In this document: piece after piece, positions 43,848 through 52,354 of the stretch
Layout of the letters: the number at the start of each line of letters is the position of its first letter
Position numbering within the stretch: the first letter of the stretch is position 1
Origin: Sorex araneus
Lineage: Eukaryota; Chordata; Mammalia; Eulipotyphla; Soricidae
Assembly (NCBI RefSeq): GCF_027595985.1
Contig: NC_073303.1
Span: forward strand, 26,441,723-26,505,722
Reading direction: 5' to 3'
DNA length: 64,000 bases
Position numbers and translations under genes: made by a program
The notes under the pieces: model-generated
What the model saw: only the letters and a program-made list of their open reading frames with translations
Told to the model about the DNA's origin: nothing
Databases searched by the model: none

Positions 43848-44183
43848 TTTTTGTTTTGGGGCCACACCCAGCAGTGTGCTCAGGGATGACGTATTGGCAG
43901 GACTCACGGGACCGCATAAGGTGCTGGGGGATGGAACCCGGGTCAGGCGCCTGCAAAGCAAGCTATTTTACTATCTCTCAGCCCCACGCTGCCGAAATTG
44001 TTTTGGAAAACAGTCCAAACTCGGGTCAGGCGCCTGCAAAGCCGCCTATCTTACTATCTCTCTGGCACATGCTGCCGAAATTGTTTTGGAAAACAGAGTC
44101 CACTGGGAATGTGAAAGACGGGGTCTACTTCTTCAGCTATTTTTAGGCAAGTGCCCTACCCTCTACCGTCTCGCCGGGCCCCC
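43848..44183 (-). mobile_element. Old type A SINE remnants, partly duplicated
   Basis: GGGGCCACACCCAGCAGTG at 43858 starts a decayed copy whose head falls in the 83-bp duplication. A second head remnant is at about 44138-44183. Confidence 0.7.
43936..44101 (+). repeat. 83-bp tandem duplication just upstream of the ILRUN CpG island
   Basis: The block from GGTCAGGCGCCTGCAAAG to CCGAAATTGTTTTGGAAAAC occurs twice with starts at 43941 and 44024. Each unit joins the end of a decayed minus-strand SINE to a unique CTGCCGAAATTG segment, so the duplication postdates that SINE. Confidence 0.85.
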
Positions 44184-44290
44184 GCCTTGGGTGTTAAACA
44201 CAAACGAAGCCACGCCGCGTGTTTGTGACCTTTATTTTGCACCGGGTTGCTCTAGGCGGAGGATGCGTGTGCGGTTCCCCGGGGCGTGAC

Positions 44291-44298
44291 TGACGTCT
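44291..44298 (+). promoter_or_regulatory. CRE/ATF-like site TGACGTCT
   Basis: It matches seven of eight bases of TGACGTCA and sits at the upstream edge of the CpG island, about 0.8 kb before the ILRUN ATG. Confidence 0.4.
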
Positions 44299-44519
44299 GC
44301 GTCGGATACGCGCGGTTACTGTTGCATAACACAAACAAGACAGCCCCACTGTAGTCCTCGCGGGCTCGGGTGGCGGGGACCCCGAGCTGCAGCCACCGAG
44401 GCGCGAACGCTGCGCCCCCCGCTTCCAGCTCGGCCGTGCGGGCGGACGAGGTCCCGCGCGCGCTCGGACACTTGACCTTGTCCCGGCCGCGGCTCCTCCC
44501 CGGGACTTCTTCCTCACCT

Positions 44520-44532
44520 GCAAAATGGTGGC
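44520..44532 (+). promoter_or_regulatory. YY1-like element GCAAAATGGTGGC
   Basis: It differs at one position from the CAAAATGGCGGC form common near mammalian start sites. Read on the minus strand, the same bases flank a splice donor (44517), so either function could explain the sequence. Confidence 0.4.
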
Positions 44533-44720
44533 TTCGCCCGAAGCCGAAAACTCCAGCGGTTCCCGCCACACGCACCGACTCGCCCCCTCCTCCAGAGGGT
44601 GGGGCCGGTGCACGCGGCGGTCACAGCCCGGACCCTGCCCCCGCCGCCCCGTGCTCCTCCGCCTCCGCCTCCGCCTCCGCCGCGGGCCCCGCTTCCCGCC
44701 CCCGCCCTCGCGCCCGGGCG

Positions 44721-44757
44721 GTGAGGTCACGCGCGGGACGTCACGGGGTTGTGACGG
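44721..44757 (+). promoter_or_regulatory. Cluster of CRE/ATF half-sites upstream of ILRUN
   Basis: Three TGACG- or TGAGGTCA-type sites lie within about 37 bp: TGAGGTCAC, GGACGTCACG and TGTGACGG. They stand just upstream of the GC boxes, in the usual position for CREB/ATF control of a CpG-island promoter. Binding is inferred from motifs only. Confidence 0.5.
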
Positions 44758-44887
44758 CACTGAGGGGCGGGACTCCGGGAGAGGAAGGGGCGGGGCCTGC
44801 GTCGGGCGCTTGCGCAGTGGGCGCGGCGCGGGAGGAGGCGGAGGCGGCGGCCGAGCCAGAGGCGGCGGCGGCGGAGGCGGCGGCGCT

Positions 44888-44908
44888 GGGGGGGGTGGGA
44901 GGGGGGGG
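44888..44908 (+). promoter_or_regulatory. G-quadruplex-prone G-tract in the ILRUN 5' region
   Basis: Runs of eight, three and eight G are separated by single T and A. If transcribed, the G-strand is the mRNA strand, so an RNA G4 in the leader is possible. Confidence 0.5.
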
Positions 44909-44947
44909 AGCGCGCGAGGGCGTGAGTGGCCGAGTGAGTTTAGCCCG

Positions 44948-44959
44948 ATGAGGCGCTGA
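44948..44959 (+). other. Upstream ORF Met-Arg-Arg-stop in the ILRUN leader
   Basis: ATG AGG CGC TGA lies 154 nt before the first base of the ILRUN start codon. Its context (C at -3, A at +4) is weak. It would act only if transcription starts upstream of 44948, which is not known. Confidence 0.45.
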
Positions 44960-45113
44960 GAGGCCCCGGGCCTACCTCCGAGGAGCGGGGTCGCGGCGCC
45001 GGCCGAGCAGCGGGCCCCCTCCGGCCCTCCCGCTCCTCCCGCTTCCCCGGGCCCGGCGGCGCGGCGGCGGCGCGGCGCTTAGGAGGCGGGGGAGCGAGTG
45101 TCCGGTCCCAGCC

Positions 45114-45271
45114 ATGGAGGGCATGGACGTGGACCTGGACCCGGAGCTGATGCAGAAGTTCAGCTGCCTGGGCACCACCGACAAGGACGTGCTCATCTCC
45201 GAGTTCCAGCGGCTGCTCGGCTTCCAGCTCAACCCGGCCGGCTGCGCCTTCTTCCTGGACATGACCAACTG
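45114..45271 (+). CDS. ILRUN: ILRUN exon 1, coding part (first 52 codons plus 2 nt)
   Basis: The ATG at 45114 opens a frame beginning MEGMDVDLDPELMQKF and running to ...FFLDMTNW, which I recognise as the N-terminus of ILRUN (C6orf106, about 298 aa in human). The start context is good: G at -3 and G at +4. The exon ends inside the Trp53 codon (TG|G) at a consensus donor GTGAGC at 45272. The family has an N-terminal UBA-like domain followed by an NBR1-type FW domain; this exon encodes most of the UBA-like part (roughly residues 22-53), and the rest lies in exons beyond the window. Known role: an inhibitor of antiviral and pro-inflammatory transcription that acts on IRF3 and NF-kB through the coactivators CBP/p300. 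No frameshift or missing residue is visible. Identity rests on recall of the human protein rather than an alignment. Confidence 0.96.
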
Positions 45272-45277
45272 GTGAGC
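45272..45277 (+). other. ILRUN: Splice donor of ILRUN exon 1
   Basis: GTGAGC follows ...CAACTG. It splits the Trp53 codon after its second base (phase 2) and matches the point where the recognised ILRUN homology stops. Confidence 0.93.
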
Positions 45278-45635
45278 CGGCGCCGAGCGCTGCCCGCGGC
45301 CTCGGGGGCCCCGGGGCGGGCCGGGAGGGGGCCGCGGGGGGGGCGGCGGGGCCGGGCGGGCGCCCGGGGGCACCCCCTGCTCGGCGCCCCGAGGGCAGCG
45401 GCAGCCCCGCGGCGCGTGGGAGACGTCGGGGCACCGAGCGGGGCCGGGCGCGCGGGGAGAGTTGGGGGGCCGCGGAGGGGCCGGCGAGGGGCGGCCAGGC
45501 CAAGTGCGGCCCGGGAGGGGGGCACCCCGGGATCCCGCGGGGGGACCCCGAGGCCGCGCGAGCTGGGGACCGCGCGGGTGTGGGGGGAAGACCTGCGCGT
45601 GCAGGCGGCGTCGGGGGCGACCTGGGAGGAAGAGA

Positions 45636-45676
45636 AAATTCGGATTTCCCGTACCGGGCACGGGAAATCCGAATTT
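45636..45676 (+). repeat. Perfect 17-bp inverted repeat (hairpin) in proximal ILRUN intron 1
   Basis: Left arm AAATTCGGATTTCCCGT (45636-45652) and right arm ACGGGAAATCCGAATTT (45660-45676) are exact reverse complements around a 7-nt spacer. The site is 365 bp downstream of the donor, in unique sequence. Confidence 0.95.
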
Positions 45677-45796
45677 GGGGGATGGGGGAGGAAAGCTCGG
45701 GGGCAGGGGGGGGACGGAGTTCGGGAATGGATGGAGGGGGGAGTCGGGGGGAGGAGTGAGTGCCGTGGGGGAGACTCGGGAGTGAGGAGCTGGACG

Positions 45797-45849
45797 GTGC
45801 GTGCGTGCGTGTGCGCGCGCGCGTGTGCGTGTGTATGTGTGTGTGTGTG
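45797..45849 (+). repeat. Alternating purine-pyrimidine tract (TGCG/GC/GT) in ILRUN intron 1
   Basis: About 50 bp of TGCGTGCG, GCGCGCGC and GTGTGT steps, broken only by TAT. This is the classical composition for Z-DNA, within the CpG island about 530 bp after exon 1. Confidence 0.85.
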
Positions 45850-47508
45850 AGCGAGGGGAGAACCCGGGCAAGCAGCTCCCAGCAGGACACCAGAGACGCC
45901 CGGACAGACTTGTGCGGGGCCCGCCAGTGGGTGCAGTGTTGTGGGGACCCCCGCCCGGGCCTGGGGTCTCGGTCCTCTGTCTCTGGGGGCGCCCGGGGAA
46001 GGCGCTGGTTCCTGAGCCCCCGCGTGCCTTGGATGGACCGTGGGCTTGAGCCGGGGGACGCGGCGGGGTCGCGAGGTGTTTGGGGGAAGTGGAGACCTCG
46101 CCTTGGGCTGGGAAACAAGTATTTTGGGGGGGCTCTGTGGAGACTCCCGGCAGAAGCCTGCGTGGGGCCGAAGGGCTGGCTTGGCTTTGGCCGGCGACCT
46201 TGTGTGATGAGAGGGTCCCGTCCACCTGCACCCCCAACGACCAGAGGGTGCGGAGTTCACACAGGGTGAGCGGGGAAGTGGAGGCCGTCGGAGTTCCTTG
46301 GAAAGAACTTTAGGTGAGGCAACTCATCTTCCTCTGGTCAAAAGGAGTCATGGGATGCGTGCCCTTTGCTCTCTGTAGGGCATCTGGTCCCCTGACCTGT
46401 GGAATCTTGTTTCTTTTGGCATCCTTTGTAGGGCCGCCGTGTCCCCCGCGTTCCCTGTCCGCAGAGTGCCCGAGGAGGGGCTGGCAGCTGCCGCACATGC
46501 CCCCTCTACCCAGCCTGGTGCACATCTGAAGGCTGGGCACACATCTGGGGTGATGTGTGATTCCCACCCCCGCCCCGCGCCCTTTTCTGCAGCGCCCTTC
46601 CGTGGGTCTTAGTTTATCCTTAAAGTCGGTAGTTTCACCAAGAAGGGTCGAATTTTTCCAGGGGCTAGAAAGCTTCCATGAGTTCTTGCACGCAGGAAGG
46701 AGTGTTTAGAATGAAAGGAGCACTTGTGATAACACTGCTACCTTTTACACACCGGCTCCCTCGGGCACAACCGTCCAGCGAGGGGGTTTACAGGAGGAGA
46801 GTGACAGGGTGATGGGCAGCTGCGAGAGGAAGTGCCCACAGGTGAAACTCGGAGGTAAAGCTGGACCTTGCAGAGGGCTGTTCCCCTGCCAGCCTTTTCC
46901 CACCCCCGGCTCCTTTTCTTCCTTGTTTACACTAGTACCGCGTAGGAAACTTGGCATATTCTTGCTGCCAGTTTGGTGGGGGAGGATCATTATTTCTTCC
47001 CTTCCCCTTGTGAGTGGTAGCATTTAAAACCCTCCCTACTATGTTTTCAGTTCTTTAGAGTCAGTATTTATTAGTACAATTACTACGGCGGCAAAACCTG
47101 TGTAATGGATTTTATATGCTTGAGCTGCCTGTGTTCGACATCTTAAGATTGTTTGTTTTCCGGTGTTATGAAAGGTGAGACCCGGTGTGGATAAGGAACA
47201 GGAAAAAAAAACTTTAAAAGTCGTAGTTTCATCATAAAATTTTTATTTGAAAATTTAAACAAATGATTAAACTCCAGGACACAGCAGCATGTATTCTTGA
47301 GGCCTGTTATCTCTGTGAAACAAAGTGTGATACATTTTTACCGAGCCATTACAAATGGGTTCTTGGTTTTAAAGCAGTTGGAACTTATTAAGTGATAATT
47401 CAGCTGTAAGCCACATTGCCGTATTTTTCTGGTCGGAGAACTTTTGGTCTTTGTATTGTAAAATGAAAAGTCATTGTGAGTCGGGCTGGTTATTTTCTGA
47501 TGAAAGCC

Positions 47509-47585
47509 GTTTTATTCTATAAACAAACCAATAATGTATTTTGATTTGCAGTTTTATTCCATAAACCAATAAAGCATTTTGATTT
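47509..47585 (+). repeat. Imperfect tandem duplication of about 40 bp
   Basis: Two copies of a GTTTTATTC-ATAAA-CCAATAA-ATTTTGATT segment lie head to tail. The second lacks about four bases (the CAAA before CCAATAA). Each carries a CCAAT motif. Confidence 0.7.
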
Positions 47586-47848
47586 TTTTCATTGACTTAG
47601 TTAAATTTGTGTTGTTAGATTTCAGTTTTTGACAAGTACTTATCATAATGAATAAAATCTGTGCTCATGGGCATAAATACTTAGATGAAATATTTGTGAT
47701 GTTTAAATAAATACCAGAAGTCTAATAAAAGATGTTTTTAAGTGTCATTTAATGTCTGACTTTGGAAACTGTTCAGGAATCCTAATATAGGTTGGCAAAT
47801 TATCTTTCAAATTACTGTGGCAAGCTTGTTTTTCAGATGATTAACCTT

Positions 47849-47864
47849 CCTGTGACGTCACAGG
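47849..47864. promoter_or_regulatory. 16-bp perfect palindrome containing a consensus CRE
   Basis: CCTGTGACGTCACAGG reads identically on both strands and contains the full TGACGTCA site. It lies 2.6 kb inside ILRUN intron 1. Confidence 0.6.
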
Positions 47865-48227
47865 TGCCTGCCTTGGGTTGGAATAAATAACCGCCATTCA
47901 GTTATCGGATGGCTCAAGAACTAATATAGTTAACTAAAAATCAGCATTTTAAAATGAAGGCCATGAATTCTTTTTGTGAAGCAAGATAGTTTTTATTAAA
48001 ATTTCCTTAGAAAGAAGAATGTGTTTGTGAGAGAATTCGGGTTTCTCCAGAATTGAAAACAAAGAGACAAGTGAGATACGGGCTTGAAGAGCAAGCCAGA
48101 AGCCAGGTATTTTCTAAAATTTAAGTCTAAATGAAGGACTATGCCTTTGCTTGGAAAGTAAGCTTTTATATTTTGTTGTAGTATAAAAAACTTTCTAAGA
48201 AGCTGTTGAAAAACTAAATTGGATTAT

Positions 48228-48393
48228 TTTTTATTTTTTGCTTTTCGGGTCACACCCAGCGATGCTCAGGGGTTACTCCTGGCTCTGCACTCAGGAATTA
48301 CCTCTCGAGGTGCTTAGGGGACCATATGGGATGCTGGGGATCGAACCCAGGTTGGCCTTGTGCAAGGCAAATGGCCTATCCTCTGTACTATTT
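48228..48393 (-). mobile_element. Type A SINE, first one inside ILRUN intron 1
   Basis: GCTTTTCGGGTCACACCCAG to CCTCTGTACTATT. The terminal CTCCAGCCCC is lost. Confidence 0.93.
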
Positions 48394-48799
48394 AAAACCA
48401 AGTGTAGTTGCAGTTTCAGCAGTTTGTTTATTTTTGTTTGTTTTTTGTTTTTTCGGGTGGTATTTATACCTGAGCTGGCAGCCCAGTTTCTGGAGATTGG
48501 TGGAATTCTGTCTCAACAAAAGTAGCAAAGTTTCAATTCCTGTGTAACTACATTAAGTGAAAAATATTGTCAAAAAACCCCAGCATTCAAAGTCAGACTG
48601 AAATGACTTGTAGCTAAGTAATAAAATCTTATAGGTGAAATATTTTTGAGAGACATTATGGACAGTGTATCTGGGCTGTGAATATAAAGAATATCTAATA
48701 AACAGCCTCCTTAAGATGTCAGAAATCTATTCAGATCACAAAAATTTTTAGATCTTTTATAAATAAACTATAAAAATTCATATTTTAAATGTTCATTTT

Positions 48800-48965
48800 C
48801 TGGGGGCTGCAGCAATAGCACAGCATTTGCCTTGTACATACCCGACCTGGGTTTGATCCTCTGCATCTCATATGGTCCCCCAAGCACCACCAAGAGTGAT
48901 TCCTGAGCACAGAGCCAGGAGTACCCCCCTGAGCATTGCTGGGTGTGGCCTAAAAACTGGGAAAA
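48800..48965 (+). mobile_element. Type A SINE, sense to ILRUN
   Basis: GGGGGCTGCAGCAATAGCACAG, short A-box deletion, ends GGTGTGGCCTAAAAAC. Confidence 0.92.
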
Positions 48966-49189
48966 AAATTCAGGTTCTGATTTCACATCTTTTAAAGTAG
49001 TTAATAGATTTATAGATATTTTTCAAGGGAAACCAATAGGATTAAAAGGATAGTTTTACATAGGATTAAAAAAATTTTGGACAGGTGTATATAACGGAAG
49101 TCACCCTTTGACCAACTTTTTGTACAGGTAAGCATCGTGTAAAATTTTAAGTTTATTTTTGGCTGTCAAATTCACTCTTCTCTATTATG

Positions 49190-49364
49190 GTTTCTTTTTT
49201 CTTTTTTTCTTTTTTTTTTGCTTTTTGGGTCACACCTGGCTCTGCACTCAGGAATTACCCCTGGTGGTGCTCAGGGGACCGTATGAGATGTTGGGAATCG
49301 AACCCCGGTCGGCCGCGTGCAAGGCAAACGCCCTCCCTACCCACCATGCTATTGCTCCAGCCCT
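49190..49364 (-). mobile_element. Type A SINE with internal deletion and target-site duplication
   Basis: TCTATTATG at 49181-49189 and 49365-49373. GGGTCACACCTGGCTCTGC lacks the usual AGCGATGCACAGGGGTTACTCC section. Confidence 0.94.
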
Positions 49365-49520
49365 TCTATTATGCTTTCGAAGTGGGTTCTTTTGAGATCT
49401 TGTGTGAATCTAGGAAGAGTCTATTTATGATAAAACATAATATTAATACTGGTTTCCTTAGAAGCAACGTATCACACAATAGTTTTAGAAGATGGTAGAT
49501 ACAGCATGTTGTATGTTGCA

Positions 49521-49664
49521 CAATTTTTTTGATTGGGAAGCCACATCTGGTGGTTTTCAGGGCTTCCTCCTGGCTCTGTGCTCAGGAGTCACACCTGGCC
49601 AGGCTTGATGGAACGCAGGTTGGCTTTGTGTAAGTGCTCTACCTGCTGTACTATCGCTGTAGCC
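49521..49664 (-). mobile_element. Old type A SINE
   Basis: GAAGCCACATCTGGTGGTTTTC...ACTATCGCTGTAGCC. Confidence 0.8.
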
Positions 49665-49726
49665 AACACTCATTTTTCAGAAGGTTGGGGTTCTTACTGT
49701 GTGTGTCTGTGTGTGTGTGTCTGTGT

Positions 49727-49797
49727 ACAAGGGATTGAACCCAGGGCTTCATTCGTACAAGTCATGTATTTCAGCTCTGCGCCACATACCTGTCCCC
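49727..49797 (-). mobile_element. Possible tRNA-Ala/ID-like element
   Basis: On the minus strand GGTATGTGGCGCAGAGCTGA and CTGGGTTCAATCCC have A/B-box spacing of a tRNA-like unit. A (TG)n stretch lies to the left. Confidence 0.45.
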
Positions 49798-49913
49798 TTG
49801 GCATAATTTCCCCCTCTTTTTCATTCACCTTTTTTTGGATGACACACAAAACTTGTAACTCTGGGCGAAATGTAGAGTGTGCAGATTGACTTTTAGTTTT
49901 AAAGACATAGAGT

Positions 49914-50151
49914 CACTGTCATCCCGTTGCTCACCGATTTGTTCGAGTGGGCACCAGTAACATCTCTCATTGAGAGACTTATTGTTACTGTTTTTGGCAT
50001 ATCCAATACGCACGGGTAGCTTGCCAGGCTATGCCACTCGGGCTTGATACTCTCGGTAGCTTGCTGGGCTCTCCGAAAGGGGCAGAGGAATCGAACTCTG
50101 GTCAGCCGCGTGAAAGGCGAACGCCCAATCGCTGTGCTATCACTCCAGCCC
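49914..50151 (-). mobile_element. Full-length type B SINE with 13-bp target-site duplication
   Basis: AAAGACATAGAGT at 49901-49913 and 50152-50164. The tail reads (sense) CAACGGGATGACAGTG, with no poly(A). Confidence 0.96.
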
Positions 50152-50180
50152 AAAGACATAGAGTAAAAAGTATAATGCCC

Positions 50181-50270
50181 TAGAGCTAAGGATGTGACTC
50201 AATGGTAAAGTGCTTTCCTTGCTTGCATGTGACCTGGGTTTGATCTCTACATGCGAAAACAAAACAAAAG
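50181..50270 (+). mobile_element. tRNA-Ala/ID-like element with A-rich tail
   Basis: GGATGTGACTCAATGGTAAAG then CTGGGTTTGATCTCTAC and (AAAAC)n. This has a head plus A-tail and no type A body. Confidence 0.65.
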
Positions 50271-50779
50271 AAGCCCTATTTTCCTGCAGGAAATCTTTTT
50301 ACTGTCCACTTGTTAGGGACTATCAATCAGACTATTAACAGTTGTGTTTTGGACAGACCCTTAGTAGAGCAAAAGATGACCTTGATTATAATCTGTTCTT
50401 TAGTAGTAAAAGATCTTTCTGAAAAATGATCGGAATTTTGGGATAACAAGGAGGAAACAGTCATCTGTTAATGTTGAACTACATATAAGATTAATGTGTC
50501 AAAACAGGTAGACATAGATTGAATTGAATCAGATCAGTGATTTACAAAGAGTGAGTGACTACTGCTAACAAATTACTTTCCTGAAAGTTGTTTTGAAGTG
50601 GTTGGGGCATTTGAATTGGTGGAGAAAAAAAAAAAAAAACAGCTATTTTCCTGAGCAAAACCAGGAAGGAACCAACAGATCATGGTGCTGTAGAATTGTC
50701 TTGGCTGGAATGTGGTTAGTGGGACCAGAAGTGACAAGACATGGACATGTAATGTTGCTTTTCAGTTAGTATATGGTTG

Positions 50780-50944
50780 ATCCCCCCTCCCCCCCTGCTG
50801 TTTTTGGGCCACACCCAGCCATGCTCCGGGCTTACTCCTGGCTCTGCACTCAGGGATCTGGGAATCATGTGGGGGCCAGGGATCACACCTGGGCCAGTGG
50901 TGTGCAAGGGAGCACTCTGCCTGCTCTATCATCTCTCCAGCCCC
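50780..50944 (-). mobile_element. Type A SINE
   Basis: GGGCCACACCCAGCCATGCTCC...CATCTCTCCAGCCCC. Confidence 0.9.
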
Positions 50945-51591
50945 GTGTTGCTGATTTTAAAAACAAATTAAGTGACATTCACATGACAGAATTCAACCAT
51001 AGTAAAGTGAATAATTCACTGACATTTAGCATATTCAGTGTTGTATTACCACCTCTGGCAAACCAAGATATTTTCATCACAGAAGAACTCTGCACCCATT
51101 AAGCAGTTTGCTCCTTGCCCCTCCTCCCCACAGCCCTGGCAGCTGCCTGGTTTCTCTCTCTAGTCACTCTGTTCTGTATATTTTACATAAGTGGAGTCTA
51201 CAGTATTTGTCTTCTTATGCCTGGCTTCTTTCAGGATTTTTCTTTATTGGATAGCCTGTGTCAGTACTTAATTCTCTTTCAGAACAGCATATCTGCCCAT
51301 TGTGTGAATATTCCAGTCATTCCTTTCCTTGGTGGATAGTCGAGCTATTTCCACCTTCTGGCTGCTGTGCACAGTGAGTGTAGAATATGGCTACTGGTCT
51401 GTCCTCTTCTCGGTTTTTGGTGGTTGGTGCCTAGGAGTTGAGTTGCGACATAATTCTGTGTAACTTATTGAGGAATGTCAAACTTTTCTACTCTTCTGAA
51501 TCATATTACATTTCCTCCGCAGTGTGAATGGGTCTGTATTCATTATCTCCAGTAATTCTTTTCTGTTTTTTAATTATAGCCCCATTTTGGT

Positions 51592-51761
51592 GACTGGAGT
51601 GATAGTACAGTGGGTAGGTCACTTTCCTTTCACACGGCCAACCTGGGTCCGATCCCTGGCATCCCATATGGTCCCCTGAGCACTACCAGGAGACCCCTGA
51701 GTGCAGAGCCAGGAGTAACCTCTGAGCATCACCCGGTGTGACCCTGAAACAGAGAAAAGTT
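51592..51761 (+). mobile_element. Type A SINE inside L1M, sense to ILRUN
   Basis: GACTGGAGTGATAGTACAG...CACCCGGTGTGACCCTGAAAC. Confidence 0.92.
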
Positions 51762-51914
51762 ACAGTCCTAGTGGGTTTGAAGCGTCACCTCATTGTGGCT
51801 TTGATTTTCATTTTCTCTAAACACTAGTCCTACCGAGTGTCTTCTCATATAATTTTGCTCATCGGTGTATCTTCTCTGGAAAAACGTTTATTCATGTCTT
51901 TTGCCCACAGTTTT

Positions 51915-52075
51915 TTTTCGCCCTTCCCTTGGTTGTGGTAACTGGGGACCGTACTCTTGTTGCAGTGCTCAGCTGCTTGTGCCGAGGGCCACACAGGCTG
52001 GTGCTGTCGGGGCAGTGGGGTCCGGGCAGGGATGGAGCTCGTGGCCGTAGGCTTGCAGACTGCTCCCCAGCACCC
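51915..52075 (-). mobile_element. Decayed SINE-like segment
   Basis: TTGTGGTAACTGGGGACCG...GCAGTGCTCAGCTGCTTGTG...GCTCCCCAGCACC. Only the general plan is left. Confidence 0.45.
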
Positions 52076-52354
52076 CTTTCTTTTTCCGCGCTTAGTTGTA
52101 ATAGCTCTACGTGTATTTTGGGTAATTTGGTGTTTATCAGGTATATATTTACTAATAGTTTTTTCTATTAGTCCTTCTCTCCCCTCCCGTCTCTTCCCTA
52201 GGTTTTAGGTATCAGCTTTTCAGGCTTCTCCCTCCTCTGTCCTCTCCCCCCTCCCTTCTTTTGCTACTTTTCTTTTGTTGTGTGTATATATGTGTGTGTT
52301 TGGTTACTTTTTCTAAAACACAGGTTGAATGTCATTACAAACCCCACCCTCCTC

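Larger units (their letters stand above)
44518..44760 (-). ncRNA. Putative first exon of a divergent (ILRUN antisense) transcript
   Basis: On the minus strand, ...TTTTGCAG|GTGAGGAAG gives a near-perfect 5' splice site with the exon ending at 44518 and GT at 44517-44516. It lies inside the CpG island, divergent from ILRUN. CpG-island promoters are commonly bidirectional, and human has antisense transcription at this locus. The exon start is unknown; 44760 is only a plausible limit. The minus-strand frame here is open but Arg/Pro-rich, as expected of GC-rich DNA, and I do not call a protein. Confidence 0.45.
44760..45113 (+). promoter_or_regulatory. ILRUN: ILRUN core promoter and 5' UTR (start site not resolved)
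   Basis: The interval between the GC boxes and the ATG holds CGG/GGC runs, a G-tract at 44888-44908 and an upstream ATG at 44948. No stop or splice acceptor interrupts it, so the 5' UTR is probably contiguous with exon 1. The transcription start is an inference: the NRF1/GC-box cluster at 44763-44816 suggests starts downstream of it. Confidence 0.6.
44190..46300. promoter_or_regulatory. ILRUN: CpG island over the ILRUN promoter, exon 1 and proximal intron
   Basis: GC content and CpG density rise abruptly near 44190 and fade near 46300, while the flanks are CpG-poor. There is no TATA box at a plausible start-site position. GC boxes (GGGGCGGGAC near 44763 and GGGGCGGGGC near 44788), a TGCGCA NRF1 half-site at 44811-44816 and a run of CGG-rich repeats at 44830-44890 are typical of a dispersed, broadly active promoter. 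Boundaries were judged by eye. Confidence 0.9.
46300..48227 (+). other. ILRUN: Unique intron 1 sequence, no recognised repeat
   Basis: The sequence grades from the CpG-island shore into AT-rich DNA without any SINE, L1 or microsatellite of note. It holds a near-duplicate 40-bp segment (47509-47585) and a palindromic CRE (47849-47864). I see no exon. Confidence 0.6.

Noticed and set aside
44194-44760. 188-codon minus-strand frame upstream of ILRUN
   Set aside because: Arg-rich low-complexity translation interrupted by a better-supported splice donor at 44517; no protein resemblance.
44940-46260. Minus-strand frames of 340-420 codons across ILRUN exon 1 and proximal intron
   Set aside because: Pro/Arg/Ala-rich translations of a CpG island, antisense to a well recognised exon; long frames without stops are expected at this GC content.
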